The translations under genes were made by a program, and so were the position numbers. From positions 61,873 through 85,197 of the forward strand of contig CAUDNR010004190.1 of NCBI GenBank assembly GCA_958430865.1: DNA of 23,325 nt, read 5' to 3'. Position 1 is the first letter of the stretch; every line of letters begins with the position of its first letter. The notes beneath the pieces are model-generated. The model ran no database searches and was not told the origin of the DNA. It worked only from the letters and a program-made list of their open reading frames with translations. The stretch is from Entrophospora sp. SA101. Taxonomy: Eukaryota > Glomeromycota > Glomeromycetes > Entrophosporales > Entrophosporaceae. Shown here piece after piece: positions 8,674-18,535 of the stretch.

Positions 8674-9914
8674 ATTATTATTTTTGTATAGGGATAGTTC
8701 TATATATCACTTAAGATAACAAATGGGATATTATAAAACTGTTAATTATGATCACATTACAAATGACTAAATTTTGATTCCTGAAATCATTGGTAATACT
8801 AATGTTCACTTTGTCTGGTTTTGTTGCAGCATGCTCCATATAAATGTTTTAATTTAAAGTCAGGTGATCAAATTGGAGATCATAGATAGGTATCTATTTA
8901 CAAATTCTTAAATCTGAGTTTTCGATTAATTCATCCTGAATGCAATTCTAAATATGAACATGAAATCATTGGTAATACTAATGTTCACTTTGTCTGGTTT
9001 TGTTGCAGCATGCTCCATATAAATGTTTTAATTTAAAGTCAGGTGATCAAATTGGAGATCATAGATAGGTATCTATTTACAAATTCTTAAATCTGAGTTT
9101 TCGATTAATTCATCCTGAATGCAATTCTAAATATGAACATGATCATTTATAATTAATAAATATCGTGTAACTTGAAACTTTATGTTGTATTACAAAATTA
9201 CGTAATAAAAAGCCCAAAAAAAGGATGTTCGAAATATAAAAAACAATGTCGTTTTTTCATATAAAACAAACGCCATATATCCATTAAAAGATTATCGAAA
9301 ATATTTTTTAATATTAATATTAATATTGATCTTTTAATTGTTTCTTCTCGGCCCTGTTGACAAATTTTTTTTTCTGGAACTTGTACAACTGATCACTCAT
9401 TTCACAAAAAAATTATATAAATATAATTTTAATTTTTTTTTATTTTGTTTTTATAACAAATAATATTTTGTTCGTCTTGCTTTATTTTAGTATGTTAATC
9501 TCGTGAAATTACTCTTTACAGTTCAAAGAATTTTCAATTCCTCGATATATATATATACATATATATTATTAAAATTTTTTTGTAAATAATTTTGTAAATT
9601 TTTTTTTTGGTTCTTTTTTTTCTTTCAAAAGCTAAATCAGCAACAAGAACAATTTTTATACAACAAATTCCCATCGCTACTACCGCAACAACAACATTAG
9701 AGACATTGTTATAAGAAAGAGAAACAAACAAAAAAATTAGAAGACTTTTTATAAATCTAATCTTTACAATATTTTTGGTAGATTGATTAGCTGTTATTAA
9801 TTAATATTTTTTAACCATAAAATATTTAAAACTAATAATAATATAATAATCATAATAATAGTATTAGTAGTAGTGGCAGTAATAATAACAATAACAATAA
9901 TAATAGTAATATAG
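8674..9914. other. long upstream region of the ceramide glucosyltransferase gene
   Basis: Apart from the 179-bp tandem duplication, this stretch has no supported gene. It is AT-rich with homopolymer runs, a TATA-like ATTATATAAATATA (about 9411-9424) and an AAT/ATAATA-rich probable 5' leader directly before the start codon at 9915. Minus-strand reading frames here look random. Confidence 0.4.
8782..9140. repeat. perfect 179-bp tandem duplication (two copies)
   Basis: Units 8782-8960 and 8961-9139 read identical. Each contains TTTTGTTGCAG followed by about 60 bp open in one frame (HAPYKCFNLKSGDQIGDH), which looks like a splice acceptor plus exon piece. Identity implies a very recent duplication or an assembly duplication. 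Confidence 0.85.
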
Positions 9915-11465
9915 ATGAATACTGATTATTTTCTTCGTCCAATACCAACTGAAGCTTTTCATAAATTTATTATGCAAACATATATAGACAGTCAACAGAT
10001 TATAATAAGTTATCATATTTCAGTATGGGAGTCATTATCAAGGACACAATTAATTCTCATGATATTATCGTTTACTTTATGGTTCATAATGATTTCTATG
10101 TCAACTTTGGGTTTTATTGTAGCGTATGTTATCAACAATCTATTTCCATTTATATATATATTAAATAAATATATCTTAAAATATAATTTTAATTTATTAT
10201 AGGCGTACAAGATATCGTAAACTTGAAAAGTCAATATATTCGTCATTACCTGTTGATAAAGCACCTGGTGTTTCAATAATAAGGCCGCTTAAAGGCATAG
10301 ATTGCAATTTATATGATAACTTATTATCAACGTTTCTACAAGATTATTCGAATTTCGAAATACTCTTTTCAGTAGCTACTGAAAATGATCCTTCCATAGA
10401 AGTTGTACGAAAATTAATGAATAACTTTCCACAAGTAAATGCAAAACTAATTATAGGTTGGTAAGATATTATTATCATTCAATAATATATATAGATGTAG
10501 ATATACATATATATATATAATTATTATTTAATCTAATAGGGGAAGGAGATGTCGGAGTAAATCCAAAAATTAATAATATGATCCGTTCATATGAATCTGT
10601 TCAGCATGATATAATTTGGATCTTAGATTCGAATGTTTATGTTGACCCTGGTTGTCTTGGAAGATCTGTGGAGCAATTGTGTCAACCAAATGTTGGCCTT
10701 GTTCATCATTTACCATTTGCTGTACGGCCTGACACTTTTGGTTCTGAATTAGAAATGATGTTTATGGATACTGTTCATGCAAAAATGTATTTAGCTATTA
10801 ATGCACTTGGTCCTGACAGTTGCATTGTTGGTAAGTCAAATCTATATCGTAAAAAGGATATAGAGAATGTTGGCGGTTTAGCTCATTTTGGTAGATATAT
10901 GGCTGAGGATAATCTGCTCGCTAGAGAAATTTGGCGTAAAGGTTACAAACATGTGATGACCAGTGATTTGGCCTATCAACCACTTGGTTCTATGTCTTCT
11001 ACCGATTATTTCCTGCGCAGATCACGTTGGATACGTATCAGAAAATACACCGTCACCAGTGCCACCATTGTAGAACCATTCACAGAATCAATTGTATGTG
11101 GTTTATGCTCATCCTACGGATTTAACCTTTTATGGAATATTCATCCGGTTAATTTTCTTGTGTTCCATTTGTTGATGTGGTTTATGATTGATTTGAAATT
11201 GTTTCAGTCTCTTAGAAGAAGGAAGCTTGAGAGTCTACGTGGTTTCATATTGGCATGGACGATACGTGAAGTGACAGCTTTACCACTCTACTTCTATTCT
11301 GTGATTGGCAATACGGTGGGTTGGCGTGATGGTACTTATATTTTAATGAGGGATTCGACAGTCATGAAATCGGTGGCATCAACAACAAATCATCATATTC
11401 TTCAAAATGCTTCCCCTAACCTTTCACTTTCATCTTTTGCTCGTAACTTTACAAATTATAATTAG
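9915..11465 (+). CDS. ceramide glucosyltransferase (glucosylceramide synthase), GT21, 3 exons, 462 aa
   Basis: Exons 9915-10123, 10203-10456 and 10540-11465 (1389 nt) are joined by introns of 79 and 83 nt with agreeing phases. The enzyme transfers glucose from UDP-glucose to ceramide at Golgi/ER membranes, making glucosylceramide. Visible GT21 marks are an N-terminal membrane anchor (about residues 46-70), the first aspartate in RPLKGID (103), GVNPKINNM, the second aspartate in LDSN (184), GLVHHLPF, the third aspartate in MAEDNLL (278), the catalytic signature RRSRW (314-318), and C-terminal hydrophobic segments. The length fits fungal enzymes, which are longer than the ~394-residue mammalian one. 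The second donor (G|GTTGGT) is weak, but it is the only choice that keeps frame and the IIG-EGDVGVNP continuity. No disabling change is seen. Confidence 0.95.
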
Positions 11466-12546
11466 TATAGATAATAAATAATCCGATTAATTAATCATCA
11501 TCTTAAAAAAGACTTATACATTCATGCATAAAATTTTACCGATATAGAAAACCTTCAACGCATTTTTCTGTAATTTAGCAATTTAAAAAATTTTTTTTGT
11601 AAATCTTTGGGGTTTTTTTTAATTAGCAAGTATATAAAAATTTTTTTGTTGCATTTTTTATTATATTTAATTTAATTTAATTTAATTTAAATAAAACAAA
11701 AAATAATTTTTTTTGTTAAAACAATCTCATTCTTCTTTTTCTTCTACTTTTATAAAAATACATGGATGAGATACATGAATATAATAATACAATTAATTAG
11801 TTCAAATCATCACTACTATTGTTTTTAGGATTTGATGATTTGTTAAATAATTTCTCATTGTTAATTTTATAAAAAAATTTCTTAATAGAAATTCAAATTA
11901 TTTATTATTATTATATTATTATTAGGAGAAAAAACTTTCAATATCATGATCATCTATCAATACATACAATATTTATTTATAATATAGATAAATTATCTTG
12001 GTGTTCCGAGAGGAAATTTTTAATGAACAATATTTATTGTTCTCGTAAGTTAAAAGAATTTATTTCTCTAATTAATTTAAAATAAAATTATTAATAATAA
12101 AAATTATCATCGTCATCATCTTAGATGGACCAAAAACCTATTATTATCATTTTCAAGAATCCCACTGGTCTATCTTATATAGTGTCGTAATTAATAGGTA
12201 ATCATTTCAACAATAATAGTCTTATTATTATTTACATATTTTTCTATTAATTATTGTGATTATTTTTGGTTTTTTTTTAATTTTAGATCAAAAACAAAAA
12301 ATCATCTAAATAACATCTTGATGATAATGCTATTCACTAATGTGTGTAAGAAACAAGAAATATAATAATAGTAGTAGTAGTAAAATTGGTTAAAGGTTTG
12401 GGGGACAGGAAAAAAAGTACATTATATATACCTATGGTATATAGATGATTATATTTTGAAAGTTATATATTATATTGTATTGTACTAGATATTATATAAA
12501 AACGATAATAAGTAAAATAATATTTATAAGTAAAAGGATTCCGTCT
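11466..12546. other. intergenic region between convergent genes
   Basis: This holds the 3' flanks of the ceramide glucosyltransferase and MPDU1-type genes. It is AT-rich with a TTTAA pentanucleotide repeat (about 11664-11691), a TAG/GTA microsatellite (about 12368-12381) and poly-T tracts. No exon-like sequence or RNA gene is apparent. Confidence 0.5.
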
Positions 12547-13317
12547 TTAATCTCGTTTTGTTAATAAACTATTATCTGAATCCCAATAAATTATCATTTG
12601 TATAGTTAATATCAAATTGAAAATACTAGCCAAAGTGAATCCAGTCAAAATTATAACATCGTCAACTTCTGTCATTGTGGTGAAAACTCTTGCCAGAGCA
12701 CCTAAGGTGTAACCAAATGTTGCCAAAGCAGACAACTGCCCGGTACTTTTATTTCTATGATTTTTGATAATTTGAGGAATTTTTGAGGCCAAGGAGATGG
12801 GAATGGTGAGTGATTGTAGAAACGCTAGAATGGTGTCGTTGATTATCCATGATGAACCAAGTGAATAAGATAATACCATAATGATTGTACCAGTTATGAA
12901 AAGTTCCTTTATGCGACCAGTATAATTAAGAATCAAGAGTAATATGAAAATATCTTGTATTGTTAATGACAAATTTTCACCATATGTACTAAACGGATTC
13001 CCTTGTCTATTATTATAGGCTAATCCTATTGCATATCCAATAGTTTCTAACGCAATACTTTCAAAACTTAGTCCTTTAACAGATCCTGCAGTTGTAATTT
13101 TAATGATTTGTGGTATTTTTATCAACGATCCAAACAAAACGATACCAATTCCTAGTCCCTTGGATATCAACAATTTAATACATTCTAAATCTCTAATATT
13201 TATATTTTCTACCAACGATGTATAACATTTATCACCGATCAAGTGTATTGCCGGTTCTTTGATAATAGATGGAAGATGCATAACAATGAGCAATGTGTAT
13301 GTGTGTGAAAAAACCAA
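12547..13317 (-). CDS. MPDU1: MPDU1/Lec35-type PQ-loop protein (mannose-P-dolichol utilization), single exon, up to 256 aa
   Basis: The two PQ-loop repeats are clear: LIKIPQIIKITTAGSVKGLS (about residues 65-84) and ASKIPQIIKNHRNKSTGQLS (about 177-196), within seven hydrophobic segments. KCYTSL, LLISKGLGIGIV and the C-terminal TIQMIIYWD match the MPDU1 family more closely than cystinosin-type PQ-loop proteins. The protein resides in the ER membrane and is needed for using dolichol-phosphate-mannose and -glucose in N-glycan, O-mannose and GPI-anchor assembly. Its biochemical action is not settled. The first Met (13317) adds a short hydrophobic stretch. A second Met at 13281 would give 244 residues, close to the human 247, and may be the real start. 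No intron is seen. Confidence 0.9.
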   Translation of the reverse strand: MVFSHTYTLLIVMHLPSIIKEPAIHLIGDKCYTSLVENINIRDLECIKLLISKGLGIGIVLFGSLIKIPQIIKITTAGSVKGLSFESIALETIGYAIGLAYNNRQGNPFSTYGENLSLTIQDIFILLLILNYTGRIKELFITGTIIMVLSYSLGSSWIINDTILAFLQSLTIPISLASKIPQIIKNHRNKSTGQLSALATFGYTLGALARVFTTMTEVDDVIILTGFTLASIFNLILTIQMIIYWDSDNSLLTKRD

Positions 13318-13479
13318 AATTTTTTTTGTAATGAGTGTGACACGAATAAGGGGTCTGAAACTTCCAAGATTTTTCAGGTGCTAAAATTTTTTTCAAATTT
13401 AAGAATTTTCTTTATTTTATTCTTGTGTTTTTACTTTAAAGAAATTTACTAAAAGCATTACTAAAATCATAACCAAATA

Positions 13480-14220
13480 AATCAGTACCTTCTAAACCAA
13501 CCATCATTAATAAATGCAAATGTGTCATTTTCCATTGCGTTACATAAATCTGTTTTGATAATATTCTGTTTGCTAAAATCTCTTTCACAATCTACATTAG
13601 AAATAGAATTGAGTACATTATTCCATAAGTTTTAAGATATAATAAGACTTGGAAGTTTGAAAATTGGAATATTTTCTTTGCCATCCAGTAAATCATTTTC
13701 ATTATATTAATTACCATCATTAATGGCCTTTATGGAAGAATCTTGCAAGGTTATTCTTGTCTTTTCTAGAAACAAAGCATCTTTATGTTGGTTTGAAGTG
13801 CATGAGTTGCTAGAGCAGTAGATTTTGAAATATTCTTTGATTCTAAATATTAATATTATAACATAAGTAAATTAATAATTGCAAAATGCAAAATTAATTA
13901 TATTTATTTATCACATTTTCCTGCAAATTGATTTTTTTTTCTATGTGGCTTTACAAATTGTGCATAGCATTCTCTTCATCACTGCATCATATTTTAACCA
14001 TTTTATATGTTTAACTATTCATGCTGAAAACTTCCTTCTGATTTTTTTTTTTTTATTTGACATTTTAAACATGGTTTACACTTAATCCACTATTTTATTT
14101 AATTTTTTTGAAGTATCATCATCATCTGAACCTTGAATTGTCAAATCGTCTGAACATTTTATATCTGATTAATCAATATTTGTTTCATCTATAAATAAAT
14201 GCTTCATCTCAATTTTCAGT
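13480..14220 (-). pseudogene. decayed hAT-superfamily transposase (ZNF862-like)
   Basis: Minus-strand fragments in different frames, with stops, match the two ends of a hAT transposase. Near 14010-13930, WLKYDAVMKRMLCTICK resembles the N-terminal TTF/BED-like zinc finger. Near 13610-13500, VDCERDFSKQNIIKT is the C-terminal dimerisation motif (usually SS-x-CERxFSxxNxIKT). The catalytic middle is largely deleted and only short readable pieces remain (near 13800-13650). It is inactive. It may once have supplied transposase to the non-autonomous hAT-like elements downstream, but their ends cannot be linked to it from this sequence. Confidence 0.6.
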
Positions 14221-14479
14221 AAATCTATTTATTTATAATTTATTTTTCAAGGGAAACAAATACACATAAATTTGTATATTTTAAATTTAATAATTTAATA
14301 GCAGTCTTTTTGAAATAAGATTTAAATTGAGTCAATACTTTTCTTCTAAAAATTCAAAAAAGATACAAATTATGATTCTGGCTGTTCTTTTCTAAAATAT
14401 TGGAGTATTTTATGCGAATGGAAAATCTGTACAAAAAGGAAAAATATCCGGATTTTTAAAGTAATATTTCCAGCCCTGG

Positions 14480-14551
14480 TGCAGAGTATGGAGGGTGTGC
14501 ATTTATCCCTAAGTCCCGAAGACATAGTGTACATTTATGAAGGTCTGACTG
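14480..14551 (-). mobile_element. pogo/Tigger-type terminal repeat, solo remnant
   Basis: Read from 14551 on the minus strand: CAGTCAGACCTTCATAAATG, then ACACTATGTC and CGGGACTTAGGGATAAATGC. The same order of blocks occurs at 21650 (plus strand). A TA dinucleotide (14552-14553) borders it, as expected for Tc1/mariner-pogo insertion. No partner end or transposase lies nearby. Confidence 0.6.
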
Positions 14552-14553
14552 TA

Positions 14554-14920
14554 TTTCATAAAAAGAACCTTTCTGTGTATAAAATAAAATACATATTAAA
14601 AAAATAATGTTTGTGTTGAATCTTTAATGAACCTACAAAGCCAAGTTTGGATGCCAATGCAAGAAGTTTAGTTGAGGATTGAAGAGTAAGTTATAAAAAG
14701 TTGCAATTTTTCAAACAATAATGCTTCTTTCCTCTCCTCTAACTTCAAAAAATCCAAAAAAAAGAATTTTATTACAGTCATGGATTTTCATCAGACAAAA
14801 TTAATTAGTTAATATTTATTAAAATACTTCAATGATTAATATAATGATGATGATTATGAAAGGTTTTCTATATGTGATTATGAGAATTAAATAATAATAA
14901 ATCAATAAATATTGATTTTA
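14554..14920. other. gene-free stretch downstream of the metallo-beta-lactamase-fold gene
   Basis: AT-rich sequence without coding character, containing the 3' flank of the gene ending at 14921 on the minus strand. Confidence 0.4.
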
Positions 14921-16252
14921 TCATGCTGATAATTCTTCAATCTTGATATTTAACCCATCATGAGCAGGCCTGACATACAAATCTGGTTCTTTCTCTTGCA
15001 ATTCTTTCATTTCTCTGACTAAATCATAATATTCTATAGAATGAGAAAGACCAACAATAAATGCTTTTTTTGGTATTGGGTTAAGTTTTCTTACCACATC
15101 TACAGCTTCATATATTGAAAAATGTGATTTGTGCGGTTTGCCTATTATTCCTCAAAGCAAAATAAAATATTTCTCTTGTTAATAACACAAATATAATATA
15201 GATAAAATAATAAATATAATATACACACGATTTAGTGAGTCAAGAACTATCAGTTCACTTCCATGTAATTTTATAAAAGTATCTTCTGGAATAAAATTAC
15301 AATCTGAAATATATGATATGTTCTCAAATCTAAAACCTAAACTAAAATATGGTTTTTGTGTATCAAAATAAGTACCATGATGAACTATTATTTATAAAGA
15401 AAGATATTAATTAGTAGGAATTATAGTATAAATAAAATTTTAATCAACTGATTATTATTAAATACCTTGAAGTGGTGTAAATTCCAACCCTTCAACTGTA
15501 AAATTTGTATGTGAATCAATTATGTTCCATTGAAAAGATGGTAAATCACCCCCACCTAATTAATTAGCATTATCATACACATTACTAGTAAAGCCAATGT
15601 ACAAAACTATTATAATTATAAATTTTTTTACCAGATGATTTTTTTTTATCAACAAGATATGGGAAAGAGCTTTTGATGTTTTCAAGTGTATTTTCTGTTA
15701 GATAGATAGGAATATATTCTTGTATTGCTTTGTTTAGTGTCCAAGAACGTAAATCATCCAATCCATTAATAGCATCTGCATGTGGATGTGTTAATACTAC
15801 TGCATCTATTCTACGTAGTTTGAAAATTGGCCAAAATTTTATTGCTGACTCTGAGAAAAGGGAAAGAGAAAAACAAATTTATAAATAAAAAGATGGTAAT
15901 TAATTAATTAATATTAAATCATAACTTTTTTTTGTTAAATTTTACCATAAAATGTTTTGCCACAATCTATTATAATATTTCTATAAATAATGTACTGATA
16001 TGTGAATATAATATATATATATATATATATATAATATCTAAAAAAAAAATAATACCTAATTCCTCCGTCCCCATGATGAAATCTAATCAATAAACATGTG
16101 TTTTTTCTAATGTTAATCGCACCTTCTGGCTTAAGAGTTGATAAACAAGTTGTACATTTAATTTCTGGTTCCGTCAAACAAACAATATCTGGAGCAGTCG
16201 AGGAAGATCCCGTACCCAAAAATATTATTTCTTTAACTTTTCCTGAAGACAT
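14921..16252 (-). CDS. metallo-beta-lactamase-fold hydrolase (PhnP-like / SPCC777.06c type), 6 exons, 305 aa
   Basis: Exons (minus strand): 16252-16056, 15980-15946, 15850-15632, 15555-15466, 15384-15229 and 15141-14921. They total 918 nt with consistent phases and GT-AG introns of 75-95 nt. The N-terminus EIIFLGTGSSSTAPDIVCL starts the MBL fold. NIIIDCGKTF follows, then the metal motif THPHADAINGLDDLR (about residues 95-109), where the usual HxHxDH has Ala instead of the last His, as is common in the eukaryotic branch. VHHG, YISDCNFIP and LVLDSLN-type strands, KPHKSHFSI and GLSHSIEYYD carry further metal-site His/Asp residues. Bacterial PhnP is a cyclic phosphodiesterase, and the substrate of the fungal proteins is not known. 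No signal peptide is seen, so it is probably soluble. Confidence 0.9.
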
Positions 16253-16303
16253 GCTACTTTATAATAACAATTATATCTTTTTTAGGGCCCCAAAAGCTAT
16301 ACA

Positions 16304-16361
16304 CAGTCATCCCTCGATAAGCCGAACCACTATAAACCGATTTTCGCTTTATAACGATGCA
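16304..16361 (+). mobile_element. pogo/Tigger-like terminal repeat remnant in the promoter of the hydrolase gene
   Basis: CAGTCATCCCTCGATAAGCC followed by GAACCACTATAA and TCGCTTTATAACGA is typical of a Tigger/pogo terminal repeat. It begins about 50 bp upstream of the start codon of the minus-strand hydrolase gene, so it lies in its promoter or 5' leader. A TA occurs two bases further out (TACACAGTC). No matching opposite end was found. Confidence 0.5.
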
Positions 16362-16413
16362 AAATTGGTTAACAATAAATTAATATCTTAATGTAATTTA
16401 ATAAAACCGAACT

Positions 16414-16454
16414 TATACTCGAAAGTTAAAAAATGTGAAATATTATGTGATCCA
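16414..16454 (+). repeat. left arm of a ~40-bp inverted repeat
   Basis: TATACTCGAAAGTTAAAA, then GAAATATTATGTGATCCA. The last 18 bases (16437-16454) recur exactly in reverse complement at 18495-18512, and the similarity extends to about 18535. The two arms flank 2.0 kb that contains the duplicated cassette. Confidence 0.7.
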
Positions 16455-16520
16455 CATGTTATTCAAAAAGGAAAGGTAGTCGATTCATGTAAAAAAAATT
16501 TGTCTAATTTTTTTTCATAG

Positions 16521-16818
16521 ATTTTTTTAAATTTGAAAGCTCAGAACTGCAATGGTTACACAAGGACGATGATTTTATAAATTCTTTGAGCAATGATTAT
16601 CAACGAACCCCACTCATAAATGATCACAAAAAGAAAGAACAAGGTGAAAAAATTGCTCCTTATATTTTCAAATAAATGATGCTCAGATACTTGAAGCTTA
16701 TCTAAGAAAAGAAAGGATTGCCTATGAGATTTACCAAGAAGAAAGAAAAATAATAAGTGTTGGAAAAAGAAATGTATTATTACCTAATAAAAAGCAGAAA
16801 TCTTTAAAAGGAAAATAA
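16521..16818 (+). pseudogene. second copy of the lysine-rich gene, C-terminal exon, frameshifted
   Basis: After a splice-acceptor-like TTTTTTTCATAG, one frame stays open through FESSELQWLHKDDDF and EQGEKIAPYIFK. One A is then missing relative to the 8.4-8.67 kb copy (AAATAAATG against AAAATAAATG, near 16672), and the frame hits a stop. The shifted frame continues to LPNKKQKSLKGK and the same stop. It is a pseudogene by one base. It shows that the family exon is at least 98 codons long. Confidence 0.65.
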
Positions 16819-16849
16819 GCACCATTTTCTTTGATAATTGAATGAATTT

Positions 16850-18140
16850 CCTCGATTACTTTTTATTTTCAATCAAGATCTTTTCTTTGACTTCAATTTG
16901 AGCAGTTAATTGACCATTCTGTTGATCTTTTTTTTTTCTTCTAAACTTTTTATCTTATCTAATAAATCCTGTTTTTGCTTTTTTTTCACTCTTCTGATTT
17001 TTCTGAAACTTGGCTACTTCTCTTTCAATTAAAGCTCCAAACAAGCTGAGCCGAAGCTCAAAATTTCAAGTTCAAGTCAAGCTCAAGCCAAGAAATAATA
17101 GGCTCGAGTCTGACACCACATAAAAATTTTTTTAAGTAACAAATGATTAATTTTATTTATGCATATTACCTAAAAAAAACAATTTAAAAGCCTATTTTCT
17201 TGAAATCAGCTTGAACTTGAAAATTTAAGTTTTAACTCAAGGTTGCTCAACTTAAGGAATAAAGCGAATAAAACAAATAATTCAAACAATTTGAATAAAT
17301 GAATAAAACAAATGATTCAACAATTTGAATAATGATAATAAAGATTTTTTAAACAGGTTGCATTTCATTTTAATCCTCTACAAATATTTGAGCAAACATT
17401 GTGAAATTTTATACAGTTGTTCCAACAAATTATAATTAAATTTGCATTACTATGAATTTTAAAACATAAAATTCATTAAACTGTGATTAGTAATTTTAGT
17501 ATAATGCAATTTCTTGTGCATATATTCCAGAACCTAAAAAGCATTGTTCTCATTTTAATTTTTCAGAATTTTTTAGCCTGTCATAAAATTATTTATGATG
17601 ATTCGAATGTTCTAAACTTATACAAATTATTATAGTTTATTATTGCTTCAATTTTTTCAGTGTTTTGCAAAATCATGATTTTATAAAAAAATAATATTAA
17701 ATTTCGAGTTGGCTCGAGCTCAGCTTGGGATTGGCTTGACTTGAGTTTTTGAGCTTGAGCCAAGTTTGAACTAGCACTTTTTTATATGCGAGCTGGCTTG
17801 AACTCACATACTCGAGCTCGAGCTAAGCATAAATTTGGCTTGGCTTGTATGGAGTTTTACTTTCGATTTTTAATTCTTTGGTAATTTATAACTCTTTTTC
17901 TAATTCTCTAGTTTTATTTTCTAGGCAAAAATGGAAACTTGTGAAAGTAGTTCTTTGTCAGAAAGTGATTTAGTTGATTTAACTTTTAAATGACTACAAA
18001 AACATCTGTTCCATTCCTTTTTAACCTACCACATTCTCACATCATGGAAGAGCATTATTATTGTAATCTTTTTTACATTCACTGCAAATAAAAACTATAT
18101 CAGAGTGACCATCAGGAGCATTACAAGCTACCATTTAATG
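16850..18140 (-). pseudogene. second copy of the coiled-coil gene, split by a transposon
   Basis: The minus strand carries the relative of the 7824-8312 ORF: CSECKKDYNNNALP then CEN (about 18095-18035), KSTKPL-equivalent sequence, and coiled-coil sequence on both sides of an 830-bp insertion (17030-17859). There are stops and small indels, for example one lost base near 18010. The Cys-rich start suggests an original zinc ribbon (CxxC...CxxC) in front of the coiled coil. Not functional. Confidence 0.65.
17030..17859. mobile_element. 830-bp non-autonomous hAT-like element with 8-bp target duplication
   Basis: The element starts TAAAGCTCCAAACAAGC and ends GCTTGTATGGAGTTTTA, giving terminal inverted repeats of about 16 bp. 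Flanks are CTTTCAAT (17022-17029) and CTTTCGAT (17860-17867), an 8-bp target duplication with one difference, and the uninterrupted homologue at about 8130 confirms the empty site. Subterminal regions are rich in inverted CTCGAGC and CTCAAGCCAA motifs. No transposase frame is present. TAAAG fits the hAT YARNG end rule, and CTTTCAAT fits nTnnnnAn of the Ac group. Confidence 0.85.
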
Positions 18141-18168
18141 AAATCTCCCCGATTGTATTACATTAAAA

Positions 18169-18382
18169 CAGTGTTGTGCAATTGGAACATTGTAACACTA
18201 TTGGAATGTTCCAATGTAGACCTTCAATTGATATTGACCAATAAAAATTGTGTGGGTGTCACTGTAATTGAATTTCATTGGTTAACTCCATTGGAACCAC
18301 ATTTGGAACATTCCAATTCCAATTGGAATTTGTTTAAATGTTCCAATGAAATTTTATTGGAACCATAAATGGCACAACACTG
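18169..18382. mobile_element. 214-bp hAT MITE with perfect 8-bp target duplication
   Basis: Ends CAGTGTTGTGC and GCACAACACTG are perfect 11-bp inverted repeats. Direct flanks CATTAAAA (18161-18168 and 18383-18390) are identical, so insertion is recent. The interior consists of repeated TTGGAACATTCCAAT-like palindromes and has no coding capacity. CATTAAAA fits nnnTAnnn, the Buster-type hAT target pattern, so this element belongs to a different hAT group from the two TAAAG elements. Confidence 0.9.
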
Positions 18383-18494
18383 CATTAAAAGAAATCATTA
18401 CCAAGAAAATTTGAGACAAATTTTTTTTTAAAATTAATAGACTCCCTTTTTAAAGCTGAATTGAATGGTGGTGGGTTTTTTAAAATCCAATGTT

Positions 18495-18535
18495 TGGATC
18501 ACATAATATTTCAAAAATTTTAACTTTTGAGTATA
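18495..18535 (-). repeat. right arm of the ~40-bp inverted repeat
   Basis: This is the reverse complement partner of 16414-16454. The 18-bp core TGGATCACATAATATTTC is exact, followed by a poorer TTTTAACTTTTGAGTATA part. Confidence 0.7.

Noticed and set aside
9534..9731. Minus-strand frame upstream of the ceramide glucosyltransferase gene
   Set aside because: It is low-complexity Lys/Ile-rich sequence with no splice or family support, and it lies in the probable promoter.
13879..14085. Plus-strand hydrophobic frame
   Set aside because: It is antisense to the decayed hAT transposase.
18105..18368. Plus-strand frame of 87 codons
   Set aside because: It runs across the 214-bp MITE, and its sequence is made of transposon palindromes.
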